Of a stretch of 64,000 bases of DNA, positions 52,618 through 64,000 are shown piece after piece. The notes beneath the pieces are model-generated. The model saw only the letters and a list, made by a program, of their open reading frames with translations. It was not told the origin of the DNA and ran no database searches. The stretch lies in contig OENT01000173.1 in the NCBI GenBank assembly GCA_900239685.1, forward strand, positions 62,001 to 126,000, read 5' to 3'. Position numbers and translations under genes: made by a program. This DNA is from Rotaria macrura. Taxonomy: Eukaryota; Rotifera; Eurotatoria; Philodinida; Philodinidae. The stretch's first letter is position 1; each line of letters begins with the position of its first letter.

Positions 52618-53031
52618 TGCTGATCAATCAAAAATGCGAGATTTCTAGAATCAAATAAAAAACATGAAAAAAATTGCAATCGATTGTTGATTCGAATAGA
52701 AAAAAAACGTAAATGACTGAATAACATCCATGTCGCTAGATGGACATGTTGGACTAGTAAGAAATACTTTTCATTGGTCTTTATGTTATGAGTTGTTGTA
52801 AATTCATTACCTCCGTTTCGTTACAAGGAAAACATTTATGCATTATGAAAAGTTTTTTAAATATTTTTTCATTTTGAAACTATAAATACAAGATATAAAA
52901 TAATAGAAAAAAATGTATGAATATAAAAAATCAACCTTTTTACTTTCAATAGTCTTTGTACGCGCCTGCCGATTTTAATCATTCAAAACCGACGATCCGT
53001 CTTTGAGTAAAATCTCTCAGTCATTTTCATC
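52618..53031. promoter_or_regulatory. Divergent promoter region RPL41 / cyclin
   Basis: Only 414 bp separate the start codons of RPL41 (-) and the cyclin gene (+), so both promoters and 5' leaders lie here. A TATAAATA sequence at 52,881-52,888 lies 144 bp upstream of the cyclin ATG. A pyrimidine-rich, locally GC-richer segment (about 52,945-53,025) probably forms the cyclin 5' UTR. Confidence 0.45.
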
Positions 53032-55395
53032 ATGCGTTTATCAGCGAAAGGTCCAATAGTTCATATGTCTCGTCCAACGAAAGCTTCACTAGCACGTCAA
53101 TCGAAAATACGAAGTTCACTATTAATTTCTTCAACAAAAATTACGAATAAACTAAGATCAATTCAAAATCAGCAACAAAATAAATCTGAAAATGATTCAC
53201 GAAAAACTGGCTTGACAAAACGAATGGGTGCAATATCAAAGAATAATAATCTTTTCAAACGAAGGAAGTCTTGCAATAAACTAGCTTGTATCGTTTCAAG
53301 TTCTTCATTGGATAATTCAATTGGTGATAGAGAAACATTGAAACAAGTTGTAAGTTCTCTTGCTTCTATTGTCTTTTAAAAACATATAAATCGTTTCAAG
53401 ATTGTTGCTTCATTAACTCAAAATGTCAAGAACATGGATCTTGTGGAATCTAACAATAAAGAAAATTGTTTATCAAAACGTTTAAAAACATTCAAGAAGG
53501 ATTCAACTGTACTGCTTGACAAATATCTTGCCGAGAAAATCGATATTGAATGTATTGAATTGCCGTATACAAAAGAAAGCTTAATGTTAGAAGAAGATGA
53601 TGAACCGATTGATCCAACATATGCAATGGATTATATTGTTGATATAATCAATTTATTATATACATTAGAAAAGAAATATGCTATAGATTCATCATTTTTA
53701 ACTAATCCGCCATCAACAATCATGACACTCGCTAATGGAAGTGCTGTACGCCCATGGCAACTCACATCGAAGCATCGGCTAATTGTTGTTGCATGGATTA
53801 TACAATTATTTTATGCAAGATTTCATCTGTCACAAGATGCTTTGCATATGTATTGATTTGAAATTAGTTCTTCAAAAAAAGAAACCTATCGATATATTTT
53901 TAGTTGTATTGGTTTACTTGATCGTTTTCTTCAACAGTGTATTTTGAGTGCAGGTGAAAAAAGTGGATTTGTAACTCAGAAAAATCTACAATTAATTGCT
54001 GTTGCGACATTTCTCATTGCAGCGAAAGTTGAAGTAAGTTAAATATTCATTACGTGTTGAATAGGAGTTAAAGAAATCTATGAATCTAATGGAAAGTGAG
54101 AACAGAAGTTTATTTTTTGATTGATGGTTACCTTTTGTTAATCAATACGTTTAAAGAGAGTACAGATCATCATCATCTAATTTAAAACAGCGCCATCTAT
54201 TCAATTGATATTTTACCGTATGAGGATGAAATTCTCATTTTATACATTGTAATCTAAACCGCAGACTTTCATTATAAGCAAGTTAAATTGAAGGCATGCT
54301 GAAACGTTTTATGCAATGTTTTTAATCAACATTATGTAAATCTATATGTTTCATAGATCCTGCTACACAAGTTTGTCTTTCGTCAAAACAATTAAATATT
54401 CTAACTCTTGTAGACATTTAGAGACAGTAAAACACACATATGGTATCTACTGAATGAACAGCCACTGGTATTCAAAGTGCATGACATAAATCTCGTGTGT
54501 AAAGTGACTGTTAAACATTACGAAGTGCCGATGACATTTTCAGAGAAATGCACAAAACATACTATTCGTCATCAATGAGTATCAATCAAAAGGTCCATAT
54601 AAAATAACTTCATTTAAAATAATAAGAGTCTGGAAAAACTAGCCATGTATTTATAGTAAGGAGTGCTTTTAACCAATTTACTAAGAGAAAGATCTAAATT
54701 GTCGAAACGTGCTAATAGTATATTCAACTATGACAAATTTATTTTCATTGAATATAACTGTAAAATCGTCATATTTTTTTTTCATAGGAAACTCATCATC
54801 CACCAGTTGAAGAACTTGTTTACGTAACTGATCATACCTATACAAGTGATCAAGTCAAAAGTATGGAAAAGAAAATCTTACATGCACTAAAATTTGAACT
54901 TAATCGACCTACGAGGTAAGATTCTCTTTTCAATAACAAAACTTACATTCAATGTACAATATTTGAAGTCTTCAATTTCTCCGTCGCTACTCGTTCATTT
55001 CAAATGCTAGTGATGAACAGCATGCCATTGGTAAATTTCTCATTGATATGTCATTACTTGACGTTTATTGTATTGATATATCACCATCACTTCTTGCTGC
55101 CAGTGCAACATATATAGCACGATATATTCTCAATCGAAATCAAGCATCAACGTTTGAACATTGTTGGCCTCATGATTTACAGATTCGTTCACCGTATAAA
55201 ACGCTTCAATCATTGACAAATGGTGTTCAAATTCTAGCACGATGTATTGATAATTATTTATCTGGTAATAGTTCACGAGAATATGAAGTAATTGTTAAAC
55301 GTTATGAAAACGAACAATTACTAAAAGTTAGTTCATATTGTGTACAACAGCGAACATTTATTCATAAATTAGCAAATGAATCATTAGAAGAATAA
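53032..55395 (+). CDS. B-type cyclin, divergent
   Basis: Five exons (53,032-53,349; 53,401-53,849; 53,904-54,033; 54,788-54,915; 54,969-55,395) join to 483 residues. Cyclin-box landmarks: ICIGLLDRFLQQC, LQLIAVATFLIAAKVEE, a PPVEELVYVTDHTYT block, MEKKILHALKFELNRPT, and FLRRYS as in cyclins B and B3, followed by a second cyclin fold (LLAASATYIARYIL). Such proteins activate Cdk1 at mitosis. The basic N-terminus carries a KEN box (K126-N128) and RxxL sequences that could be destruction boxes. The usual MRxILxDWL start of the box is replaced by HRLIVVAWI (231-239), with only the Trp and hydrophobic pattern kept. Intron 3 (54,034-54,787) is long. Subfamily (B or B3) is not resolved. Confidence 0.88.
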
Positions 55396-55633
55396 TGATT
55401 TTTTTTTGCTCTGTTTGTGATTCAATCATCATTGATACGCGTATGATGATATTGATATTTGTCTGTCAAATCGAATCAAATAGACATACTGTATGACCTG
55501 TTTTCCTTTTTTTATATATTCATAGGTATAGTTATTTTTCTTCTTATCAGTAAATTGTATCTGTGTACTTCTCTTATTTACTTGTACACTTTCTTCTTTG
55601 TCTTCTTCTTCATTTCTCTTACGAGTGGAATAT

Positions 55634-55643
55634 AATAAATAAA
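55634..55643 (+). terminator. Poly(A) signals of the cyclin gene
   Basis: Two overlapping AATAAA hexamers about 240 bp past the stop codon. They are the first clear candidates on the plus strand. Confidence 0.45.
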
Positions 55644-58530
55644 TCGAATTCAACGCAATTCTTTAGTATTCAATCGACATCCTTCAAATACCCTTCACAC
55701 ATTAAGTGCAGTTTTTAAAACTTATTATTTTTATACAAAAATGAACTATAGTTAGTTGTGAATATGCTTTGTAGATAATACTGAAATGTATAATGCAGCT
55801 GCACGATAGAAAATGTCTCCATAGAAGATACATATATGGACATAGATTTATTTTCTTTCTTTATGATCATACATATAGCTAAATACATACGTACACATCT
55901 TTTTAATCATTGATTTTTTGTGCCCGTCCGTACATATTTGGATAGCTAATCATCATCCAAAATTTGTGCGTTCTGATGTTAGAAGCAGATTAAATAAGTA
56001 TATAGATATATTTTTGAAATGAACACTTCTTCATATTCTAATGGGTTGAATGGCAGGTATCTCTAGAACGACTCTCACTAACCGATTGATTCATTTACAT
56101 ACTCGACAAACATTCACTCAGTTGTATTATTTTCGTAGTTTTTAATCAAAGCAATCATATACATTCTATCTATAACCAATGCTATCTATTCCAGATGGAA
56201 TCTTTCATATGGAAGGTGCGAATCATTTTTTTATTCATCAGTAAAACGCTGAGAAATCTCCATTAAGTCCTTGGCATCTGCTGAAGTATCCATGATCTCA
56301 CCAATTAATATCTATAATGTCTTAAGAGAGTTTCAGTTTTTTTTTCATCAATAGGGGACAATCAAATTTTATATTGATTCTCTAGTGATTACTGATAAAT
56401 TTTGTAAGGAAATTAAAGAGAACATTCAAAAGTATGCACAACGTGAGTAATACTAGTGAGGACAGTGAACATATGTAAGATATAGCGTCTGTTAGTGAAA
56501 ACATTTTCTTCTATTAACAATTAACACAATTCAGCCATTAGTGTAAATTTGTTCATCATCTATCGTTATACTCTTGACACAAACTATTTACATAAAGTTC
56601 TAGTAGGATAACGCATTCTAAATAACTTTGTTAGACGAAAAACATTGTTAGATGAATGATAGTTATTTCTTTCTAGTGAAGTTGAAGTCATTAAGAACAT
56701 TTTTTTCTAACCTACGAAGATTCCCTAGAACATTGTTAAGAAAATGTTTTTTTCTTCACAGTTCTATATTTCGTTACAAATGATTTCACTCGAAATTCAT
56801 CAGTTTTAGTGATATCATTTATTTAGTTACACTTGGAAATCATGAATATTTTGTCTTTCTTTGTGTTAAATTCTTGAGGAATACAGTAGTAGAATAATAA
56901 TAATTACTTCTTTATATCAAACTAGATCAATGAAAAAAACTAGAAGCAGATCTACATAACAATTTCAAATAACATGAAGTGAAAATCAATATTCTAAAAA
57001 TCTTCATTTAGCTTAGTCAGTGCAAGATTGAAAACCATTTGTATAAATCATCAATTTAGTATCAGTAGACGAGAATCTCAGTATCTCAAAATAAAAGAAA
57101 TCATGCATTTCAGTCAATTTCATAAACCAAATGTAGTTTTCTATATAAAGAGAGTACTATCGTCATAATACGCTTTTTTTTCTGGGTACATGAAAGTTCT
57201 GTTTATTCTATATGAAAAATAGACTGACCTTCGGTATGAGTCATACTTTATTCTTTCCATCGGTAAGCGAACATATTTAATAAAAGAATTACCTCGAACC
57301 AAGTTAGATCTTTATGTGAATGTAATGAACTATTGCACATGATAATCAGAAATTCATTCATAGTCATTATTTCTCAGAATCGGACGGGCTTTTTAACAAA
57401 AGCAATGAGTTTCAAAATATTTTCTGTGAGACAATCAACCTTCACTAATCGATATGATTGAATTTTTATTACAATCAAAAGTAGTCGAATCGGTGAAAAC
57501 TATATTTGAATAATTTCTTTTCTCATTAGAAGAATTCGAAAGAGCCATAGTACGTCGTACTCCAAGTACATAACAAAACTTTATAAATCATAAATTGATC
57601 GACAAAACACGTTTCATCTTAATGTATTTTATATCTATGGATCTTCTATGATGTGCATCATCTAATGTGACAAGTAGCCTATATAGCTAGCTAATGATCA
57701 TAATTTCTCGCAATACTTCTAGAGATAATATTAAAAGAAAACAAGTTAGTTTTCTTGCTTTTCTTCAGGCTCACTAATGGAATTGTGATGCTTGTAGTAA
57801 GCGATTTCATGATAAATCTTTTACTAGTACTTTAAAAACAAATATAACTATCTTACTCTTGAATGCTTCTATTCCTTGGATCGAAATTGAATGTTTCAAT
57901 AAAAGCCAATTGTAAAAAATTTTAATGACGAATTCTGTCAATAAACTGGACGAGTGTTGCATTCAGAGAATTTAAATAATCGAAAGAAAATCAGTTTAAC
58001 TGCTTACTTTACCGATAATTTCATATTTATAGTTTAACAAAAAATATCTGTAACATTCTTTTTTCATTTCTAGCAGGATAGGCATAGTAGATGTTCAGGA
58101 AATTATCAGTATAAAGAAAATTGTATTATTAATCAAATGCATGAATAAATTGATCATTCTTGATATTTTCCTCTAGATAATAGAGTGAATCTAGTTGAAT
58201 ATAGATAAATATGAAATAGAATTTTTGCATGACGTAACAACGATTCAAGATGAAAATTCGAGATCTCGTATTTTAAATTCATACACAAGAGAACATATCG
58301 AAATGAAGAAAATGTTGCTAGAAACGAATAATCTAGAACGTGAATAGATTAGATTTATATGTTAAATCAAAATTCTTATGACATGGGAACAAAAATCTGA
58401 TAATCAATCATCGTCGGTTAAACGAACAATTATTGATAAAGAAAGTAACTGATTACTCAAATGGGAATTTCTAGTTCGATGCCAAGTTAGATAATGAATA
58501 TTTATTCAAAAATTAAAATCACTGAAGCAC

Positions 58531-58550
58531 CACACCATAATTATAGTGTG
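58531..58550. repeat. 20-bp near-perfect palindrome
   Basis: CACACCATAA followed directly by TTATAGTGTG: nine of ten bases pair, with no spacer. Function unknown. Confidence 0.6.
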
Positions 58551-58671
58551 TCGCTAGCAGGCACTCACTGACTGCCCATTATCGACGCTGATTACTCTAT
58601 CTATATTTGAATAACTATGTGTTTATGTGTACATAAAGCCTCACAAAATTTAATTATATTATTACACGTGT

Positions 58672-58687
58672 TTATATATATATATAT
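58672..58687. repeat. TA dinucleotide microsatellite
   Basis: Alternating TA tract in intergenic DNA. Confidence 0.8.
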
Positions 58688-60635
58688 GCGTATGTGTTGA
58701 TAGATAGATGCTGACATGCTTTTCGATTTCATATAAACTATAATGATGATATGTTGTAATCTTTATTCAAGGAGAAACAAGATGAAGACTTTCTTTGATA
58801 CACAAAATAAACGAACATCTGCTGAAAGTATGTCTTACTTTCATGTAAAAAATAGACGATTGATTGACTATCAGCAAATACTATTTCGATCTATGGCATA
58901 TTTCTGTGATATACATTTATCTAGAAAATGTTTGTCATAATCTCAATTCATACAAACAAGAAATAGCAACGATCCACCTGAGAAATCAACGTATTGTTTA
59001 TTCCGTAACTTCTGTAAACTGTAAGGATTAATGATTGAATTGTATATGACGATATATGAGGTCTTTTTTCTCTCTCATGAGAATCTTTGTAGATTGACAT
59101 TTTACAGGTAGATCATGTTTTTTTTTGTTGTATACCAGAAATCAGAATGTTCCTGCAAAACTTTTACATTTTTGATATTGTAAATCGATGATTATACGAT
59201 GAAATAATTAAAAAAAAAACAAACCATTTCTATTACATTCACACTGACAGAAGAAGTAAGTTTTTTCACTTGAAAATCTGTCGTTGATTTCTACAAGTTT
59301 TTTTCTCATATATATATACATATGTATTTGACAACACAACAATATCTACTAAATCTTTTAAGAACTATCATTAGAACCAATCGTAATGTTTATTTTTTTC
59401 AGAAAAATTTGTATGGTATCTATTTCCATGGTATCGTATGTTCGTTGTTTTGCAACTTGTAAGATAATCTCTCTAACTCATACATTAATTATTCTCTTCT
59501 CTAAGAATCAACATGATTATTAAGATGATGTGTAATAGTAGAAAGACATCTATTTATTCTCATGAACATTGTTATTCTTGTTTTTTTCCCCTAATCATTT
59601 TCTTTGCATGGATTCTATGAGTTTACGATTTCCTGATAGTGATCAAATGTGTTGTCTTCTTTGTCAATCGAAAATCATGAGAAAATGTTCTGATCAAAAT
59701 AATGAACCATTTCCTTGCTTAATCATTTTTTACAGGCGAATGAGACACAAGAAGAAAATATATATAAGAATATTAATGATAAAAACAATGTGTGCAACAA
59801 TGACGAGAGAAAGACTAGAGCTCTCGCTTTTTCTTCATCGCATTTTGTTAGCATACATGAGAAAAACAGACAGAGAATCGGCTACTGAATTATATGTGAC
59901 TATAATATGCATTCTGGGAATAAATAGACTATTAACTAATTAGTATTTTTCCTTTGTTGTTTCTCTTAATATTACATTACAATGACACTGCAGATAAACG
60001 ACTGACCTATGTAAAACACTGAACGTATCTCATCGTCAATGTCTATCATTCTGACGAGGTCAATCGTATAGTCAATCGACAATGGTCAGCGTTCAATTAA
60101 CTATATAAATAAATCATTATCTTCATTGATGCCGACATCATATAAACTATCCTACTATTTTTTTCCTATTTCAAACATGAACAACTAACCAAGTTCATCC
60201 AAACATTTATCATATAGACATCTTTCATTATATCGAATGTAATTGTTTTATAATTTGTCGATTGATTTTCTTTCATTATTATCTACTTGCGTACGTTTTA
60301 AACAAAACAACAAACACGGCATCAGTTCCAAATACTTAGAAGAAAAAAAAATCTACAACAAATACGATGATTACCTATTTTGTTTCTATTCCCACTTCAG
60401 GATTTTTCTTTGCCCTTACAATCATATACAAAAAGTTTCTAGACAATTCTTTTTTTGTTTCCTTCTCTTTTTAATTGTTCACAGTACGAAACGTTTGAGT
60501 TAAAGCTAATCGACTCTATATCAACAAATATTCTCTTTTGTAATCGTTATTTCCGATTAATGAGTAGTTGATGAAGTTCGATAAGACGAAATTTCCTGAC
60601 TATTTTTAGTAGATAATTATGTCGACAATTGATCG

Positions 60636-63600
60636 ATGAAACAACCAAACAGAAATCTTATGTTTATTATTTGGTTTATTTATCAATACTGGGTATACAC
60701 TCAAGGTAAAAACATTTCATATTGTTTTATTTTTTATTCTATTCAAAATAAACTCTTTTATTTCATAAAAAAAAACAAATAAAATAAAGGAAATTCATTA
60801 GCTCTATCATTTATTCGTGATTTACAAAATTTAACGATTATATATAAACCTAATTCATTCGTGTATCATTTTTGTCAAACATCACATTCAATTAATGCTA
60901 AACGTATACGTTGGCATTATGAATCGACCCATCATTCAAACAACGATATAGATGCACACTGTAAACAATTGTTTCATAATTTCGATTGTTTTGATTTTTA
61001 TTATGGACTATCCACAAGCGTGTTGGTAATTAAAGAACCTGATATGTTCATTGGGAAATATACATGTCAACTTAATGTAAATTCTACACATGAACTAAAG
61101 TCTATTGGTTGGATTGATGTCAAATTACCTTCGAATGATATTAATGAAAATGATCAATCTATGAAAACGCACAATGAAGATGAATTAGGAAAATTAGCCA
61201 AGCTGTATAATGTACCATTTATTTTTGATGCCAATGAGTTAACATCATTCGGTAGACGAGTACAAATCGGTGGTATCTTCTATGCAGAATGTAAATCAAT
61301 TGAAAGCTACTATCCAATTCGTTTTCTATGGATACATCTCAAAAATACATCGGAACGAGTAAAAACAATGCATTTTGTTCAACATGATAGAAATCGAATT
61401 GTTATTGAAGAAAATCAATATTCAAGTAAGTTTCAAAATATGTATATGATAAGAATTGAATTATAAATAAGTTGAAAAAAAATAGATTACAAATATGAAT
61501 GCTACCGAACAACAAATAACGTTAATGAGTACTTGCTCTAATTAGAAACATGCTTTCAAATTCATATTGTAATGAGAAGAAAGAATCACTCTGAGATATG
61601 AAAAACTTTTTATAAAGAAAAAAAGTGTTTTTCTTCTATTTATTGTTTGTGTATATATGTTATAGTAAAAATTTTAACGAACTTCCTAAAAGAACTTTAG
61701 ATTTCCTCAAGAAATTTTCAGTACAGATTTTCTATTTGGAAAATTTTAAGATTTTAAGATTTTTAAAGCCTATTCATATAGATTTGACTGAACATATTAT
61801 TTTAAATAGGTTTATCTTCTTACGTAACTAGTTTTAAATGAAGCGCGCAACGTCCTTGAGATGTGCATGATATGTCATTATTGGCATGCATTCAACTCAC
61901 GAAAAATCTACTAATGTTGCCATTCAGCACAACAATATTTTTGTTGTCGAATAATATCATATGTGCAAATTTTTATACAATCGAACTGATAAACTCATTT
62001 TTGATTCTTCGTTCAACCGTGTTAACAAATCTTTCAAAAAATCATTTTCGATCACATACTTCTGCTACTAGCAACAAGAATGTAACGTTGTTAAAATTTC
62101 CTTCAGTTCTCTCATGGGATTAACAGATATTTAAACATGATCTGTTGTACGTAGAAAATCGAGTACTCGTCTCACTCCTTAGCGGTAGATTTTTTATTAC
62201 TATCATCATATGTAATGTATATGTGATTGATGAACTGAATAACAAGCGTGAAACCATAGATTCTTTGATATTCGAAAGTTCATATGTTTCACACTTTGTT
62301 TAATTTAAAGAAAATCAAATTCAATAGATATATTAGTAGCATACATGTGACAGAAAAGATGTATTCTATGAAATATTTCATTGATATTGATGTATTTGAA
62401 GATCTCAGATATATAAATGAATAGAAGAATATTCTCGTGCATCTATCTCGGAAATCAAACGAGACATATTTGTTTATGTTGATATCTAAATACTTGTCAA
62501 CGCTTTGAATCTATGTTTTATGCAAGTATGGAATAGATTGCATGTTGATGCAATTTGTTTTCTTCTGTTAACATTTTTCTATAGCCGATCATTGTTGAAA
62601 GATAATTGAATGATTAATTGAATAGAATGTAAGATCAATCCAAGAGAAGTTGTACGGGATGTATCATCATTTGGTAGAGATAGTTTGCAGCGACACGCTC
62701 GAAATTATTTCGGATGTGATATTCTCTATTTCGACGAGATCAATGCCATCAACAATTATTGTTGACATCTATAGTATATTAAATTTGATAACGTGTTTCG
62801 TCTCTTGTCAATTCACAGTAACTTGACACGTTACATTACCAATGAGTTTGATTGTATCAATCAGTACAGGCATGGTTTATATATAGCTTAATATGGATTT
62901 TTATTTGTTAGAGATATCGCTGTAAATGAATTTATGATTGACAGGCAGTGACGATTCTATGATATTGTTTTGCATCAGATCTAGTTTGTTTCAGATAATC
63001 CGATCACGTCGATTAGAAAAGAAAATTTTGTGATACACCGACAATTAAAAGTTTTAAAATCAACAACTGAAAAGTCGACGATACCTAACCAGGAAACGAT
63101 GCTGGACATAAGGATTGTAGATTTCTTTCAGTCGACTTGAAAAACATTACTCAAGTCACTAGAAATATAAAGTTTTCTTTTCTCGTCTGATGTCAACTAA
63201 GTAAAAGAGAATGCTTTGGTCTACGGAAAAAAAAACTACTAAGAAACAAGAAAAAACGATGATTCTAGTGACCACAACATTGATTTGTAGATAGAAAGAA
63301 AAGACTACTTTTCTTTTGTTTACTACAGTCGATATGTTTTAAAATTCTGAAGAATAAGAAATTTTTCTCTAGTTACAGTTTGTCGATCACGTATTATATT
63401 TAAAAAAGTTGTTTGATTTTGTGTCATATTGATAACAGACATAATCTTGGGTAGACTTTATTCAGTACCACATGTTTATTGTATCTTCTTTATGGTTTTA
63501 AGGTTCATTGTCTATATACTCAGTCAATTATTCAGACGATGGTGATTATGTTTGTATAGCGTCGAATGTTCTGGGTCGATCATTCTCAAGTACACGTTCA

Positions 63601-64000
63601 TTAATCGTCACTGGTAAGCATTCAAAAATAAAACAATTCAGTCGAATGATATTCTATAGTTAGTTCTGTGTCTGCATGCAACTTGTCTTTGCGTGTACAC
63701 TAATGTTAACAATTTTTAGAACGCATGGTTATTCCACAAATACGTACTAATCTTCAAAATCATAGTTATGTAGATCTTGAGATGAATGCTATACAAGAAC
63801 TTAACTGTACTGCTGATGGTTATCCTATTCCGGATGTTGCTTGGATCCGAGGTTTTTAAATATGTTTTTTCCTCTTCTGTATATTTAAATGAAGTTCAAT
63901 TGATTTTTTTATCTCATCAGCTTCGGACTCAACTGTTCTTGTACGAAATCTATCTCATGCTACTCTTAAAATTGATGATATAGCGCATGGTGAAAATAAA
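60636..64000 (+). CDS. Immunoglobulin-domain surface or secreted protein, 5' part
   Basis: Five exons, the last cut by the window end: 60636-60705, 60790-61425, 63503-63613, 63720-63851, 63921-64000. All introns are phase 1, as is usual for Ig-domain genes, and intron 2 is 2.08 kb. The first exon encodes a signal peptide (MKQPNRNLMFIIWFIYQYWV). Three Ig domains can be seen. Domain 1 has FCQTS, IRWHYE and GKYTCQLN. Domain 2 has YAECKS, FLWIHL and DDGDYVCIASNVLG. Domain 3 has LNCTADGYPIPDVAWIR and stops in LKIDDIAHGENK, just before its second Cys. Such proteins act in cell adhesion or recognition. With only this part visible I cannot tell an adhesion molecule from a receptor, so no symbol is given. 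Confidence 0.85.

Larger units (their letters stand above)
55396..60635. other. Long intergenic stretch
   Basis: More than 5 kb between the cyclin and Ig genes. It contains a TA run at about 58,672-58,687 and a 20-bp near-palindrome at 58,531-58,550. The longest frame, 59,569-59,943 (+, 124 codons), has no recognisable domain, and I do not call it a gene. Confidence 0.45.

Noticed and set aside
59569..59943. 124-codon frame with several cysteines
   Set aside because: No domain, low-complexity hydrophobic start, and no splice partners. The length is within chance expectation for one frame in 64 kb.
1..64000. tRNA genes, rRNA, CRISPR arrays, telomeric repeats and spliced-leader RNA
   Set aside because: Looked for B-box-like sequences, regular repeat-spacer patterns and telomere units; nothing convincing by eye. 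A tRNA or covariance-model scan would be decisive.

Overview
The window is animal nuclear DNA, strongly AT-rich, with mostly short spliceosomal introns (about 45-90 bp) and a minority of introns of 0.5-2 kb. The gene set is metazoan: cytoplasmic dynein, BCAS3, a 7B2-type neuroendocrine chaperone, a B-type cyclin and an immunoglobulin-domain surface protein. Base composition, compact introns and protein style fit an invertebrate. A bdelloid rotifer is my best guess, but this is inference and no single sequence proves it.

Layout. 1-8,112: mostly gene-free, with one intronless four-helix membrane protein on the minus strand (1,875-2,348) and an exon-like block near 3.6-3.7 kb. 8,113-8,882 (+): a four-exon 7B2/secretogranin-V-like gene. 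It converges tail to tail, 130 bp apart, on the dominant gene of the window, a complete cytoplasmic dynein 1 heavy chain (DYNC1H1) on the minus strand from 34,984 to 9,013. I could join 65 exons into one uninterrupted frame of 4,624 codons plus stop, close to the 4,646 residues of the human protein. 36,643-41,322 (-): a complete 12-exon BCAS3 gene (834 aa). 41,715-41,910: a short hAT-type inverted-repeat element with an imperfect 8-bp target duplication. 44,985-45,819 (+): FAHD1 (218 aa), followed 164 bp later on the same strand by PGM3 (45,984-49,060, 540 aa). 52,456-52,617 (-): ribosomal protein L41, 25 aa in two exons. It is divergent from a B-type cyclin gene (53,032-55,395, +, 483 aa). 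60,636 to the window end (+): the 5' part of an Ig-domain protein gene with a signal peptide and three recognisable Ig domains; it runs off the window.

Functional themes: microtubule minus-end transport (dynein), autophagy and cell-migration scaffolding (BCAS3), UDP-GlcNAc synthesis (PGM3), mitochondrial acylpyruvate/oxaloacetate metabolism (FAHD1), translation (RPL41) and mitosis (cyclin). These do not form one pathway; this is an ordinary gene neighbourhood, not an operon or island. No tRNA, rRNA, CRISPR or autonomous transposon was recognised. The items most worth a second look are an unusual AAA4 Walker A in dynein, the tightly spaced FAHD1-PGM3 pair, recurrent non-consensus splice donors, a tandem acceptor in dynein that carries an in-frame stop, and the hAT-like element. 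I found no clearly new biological system.
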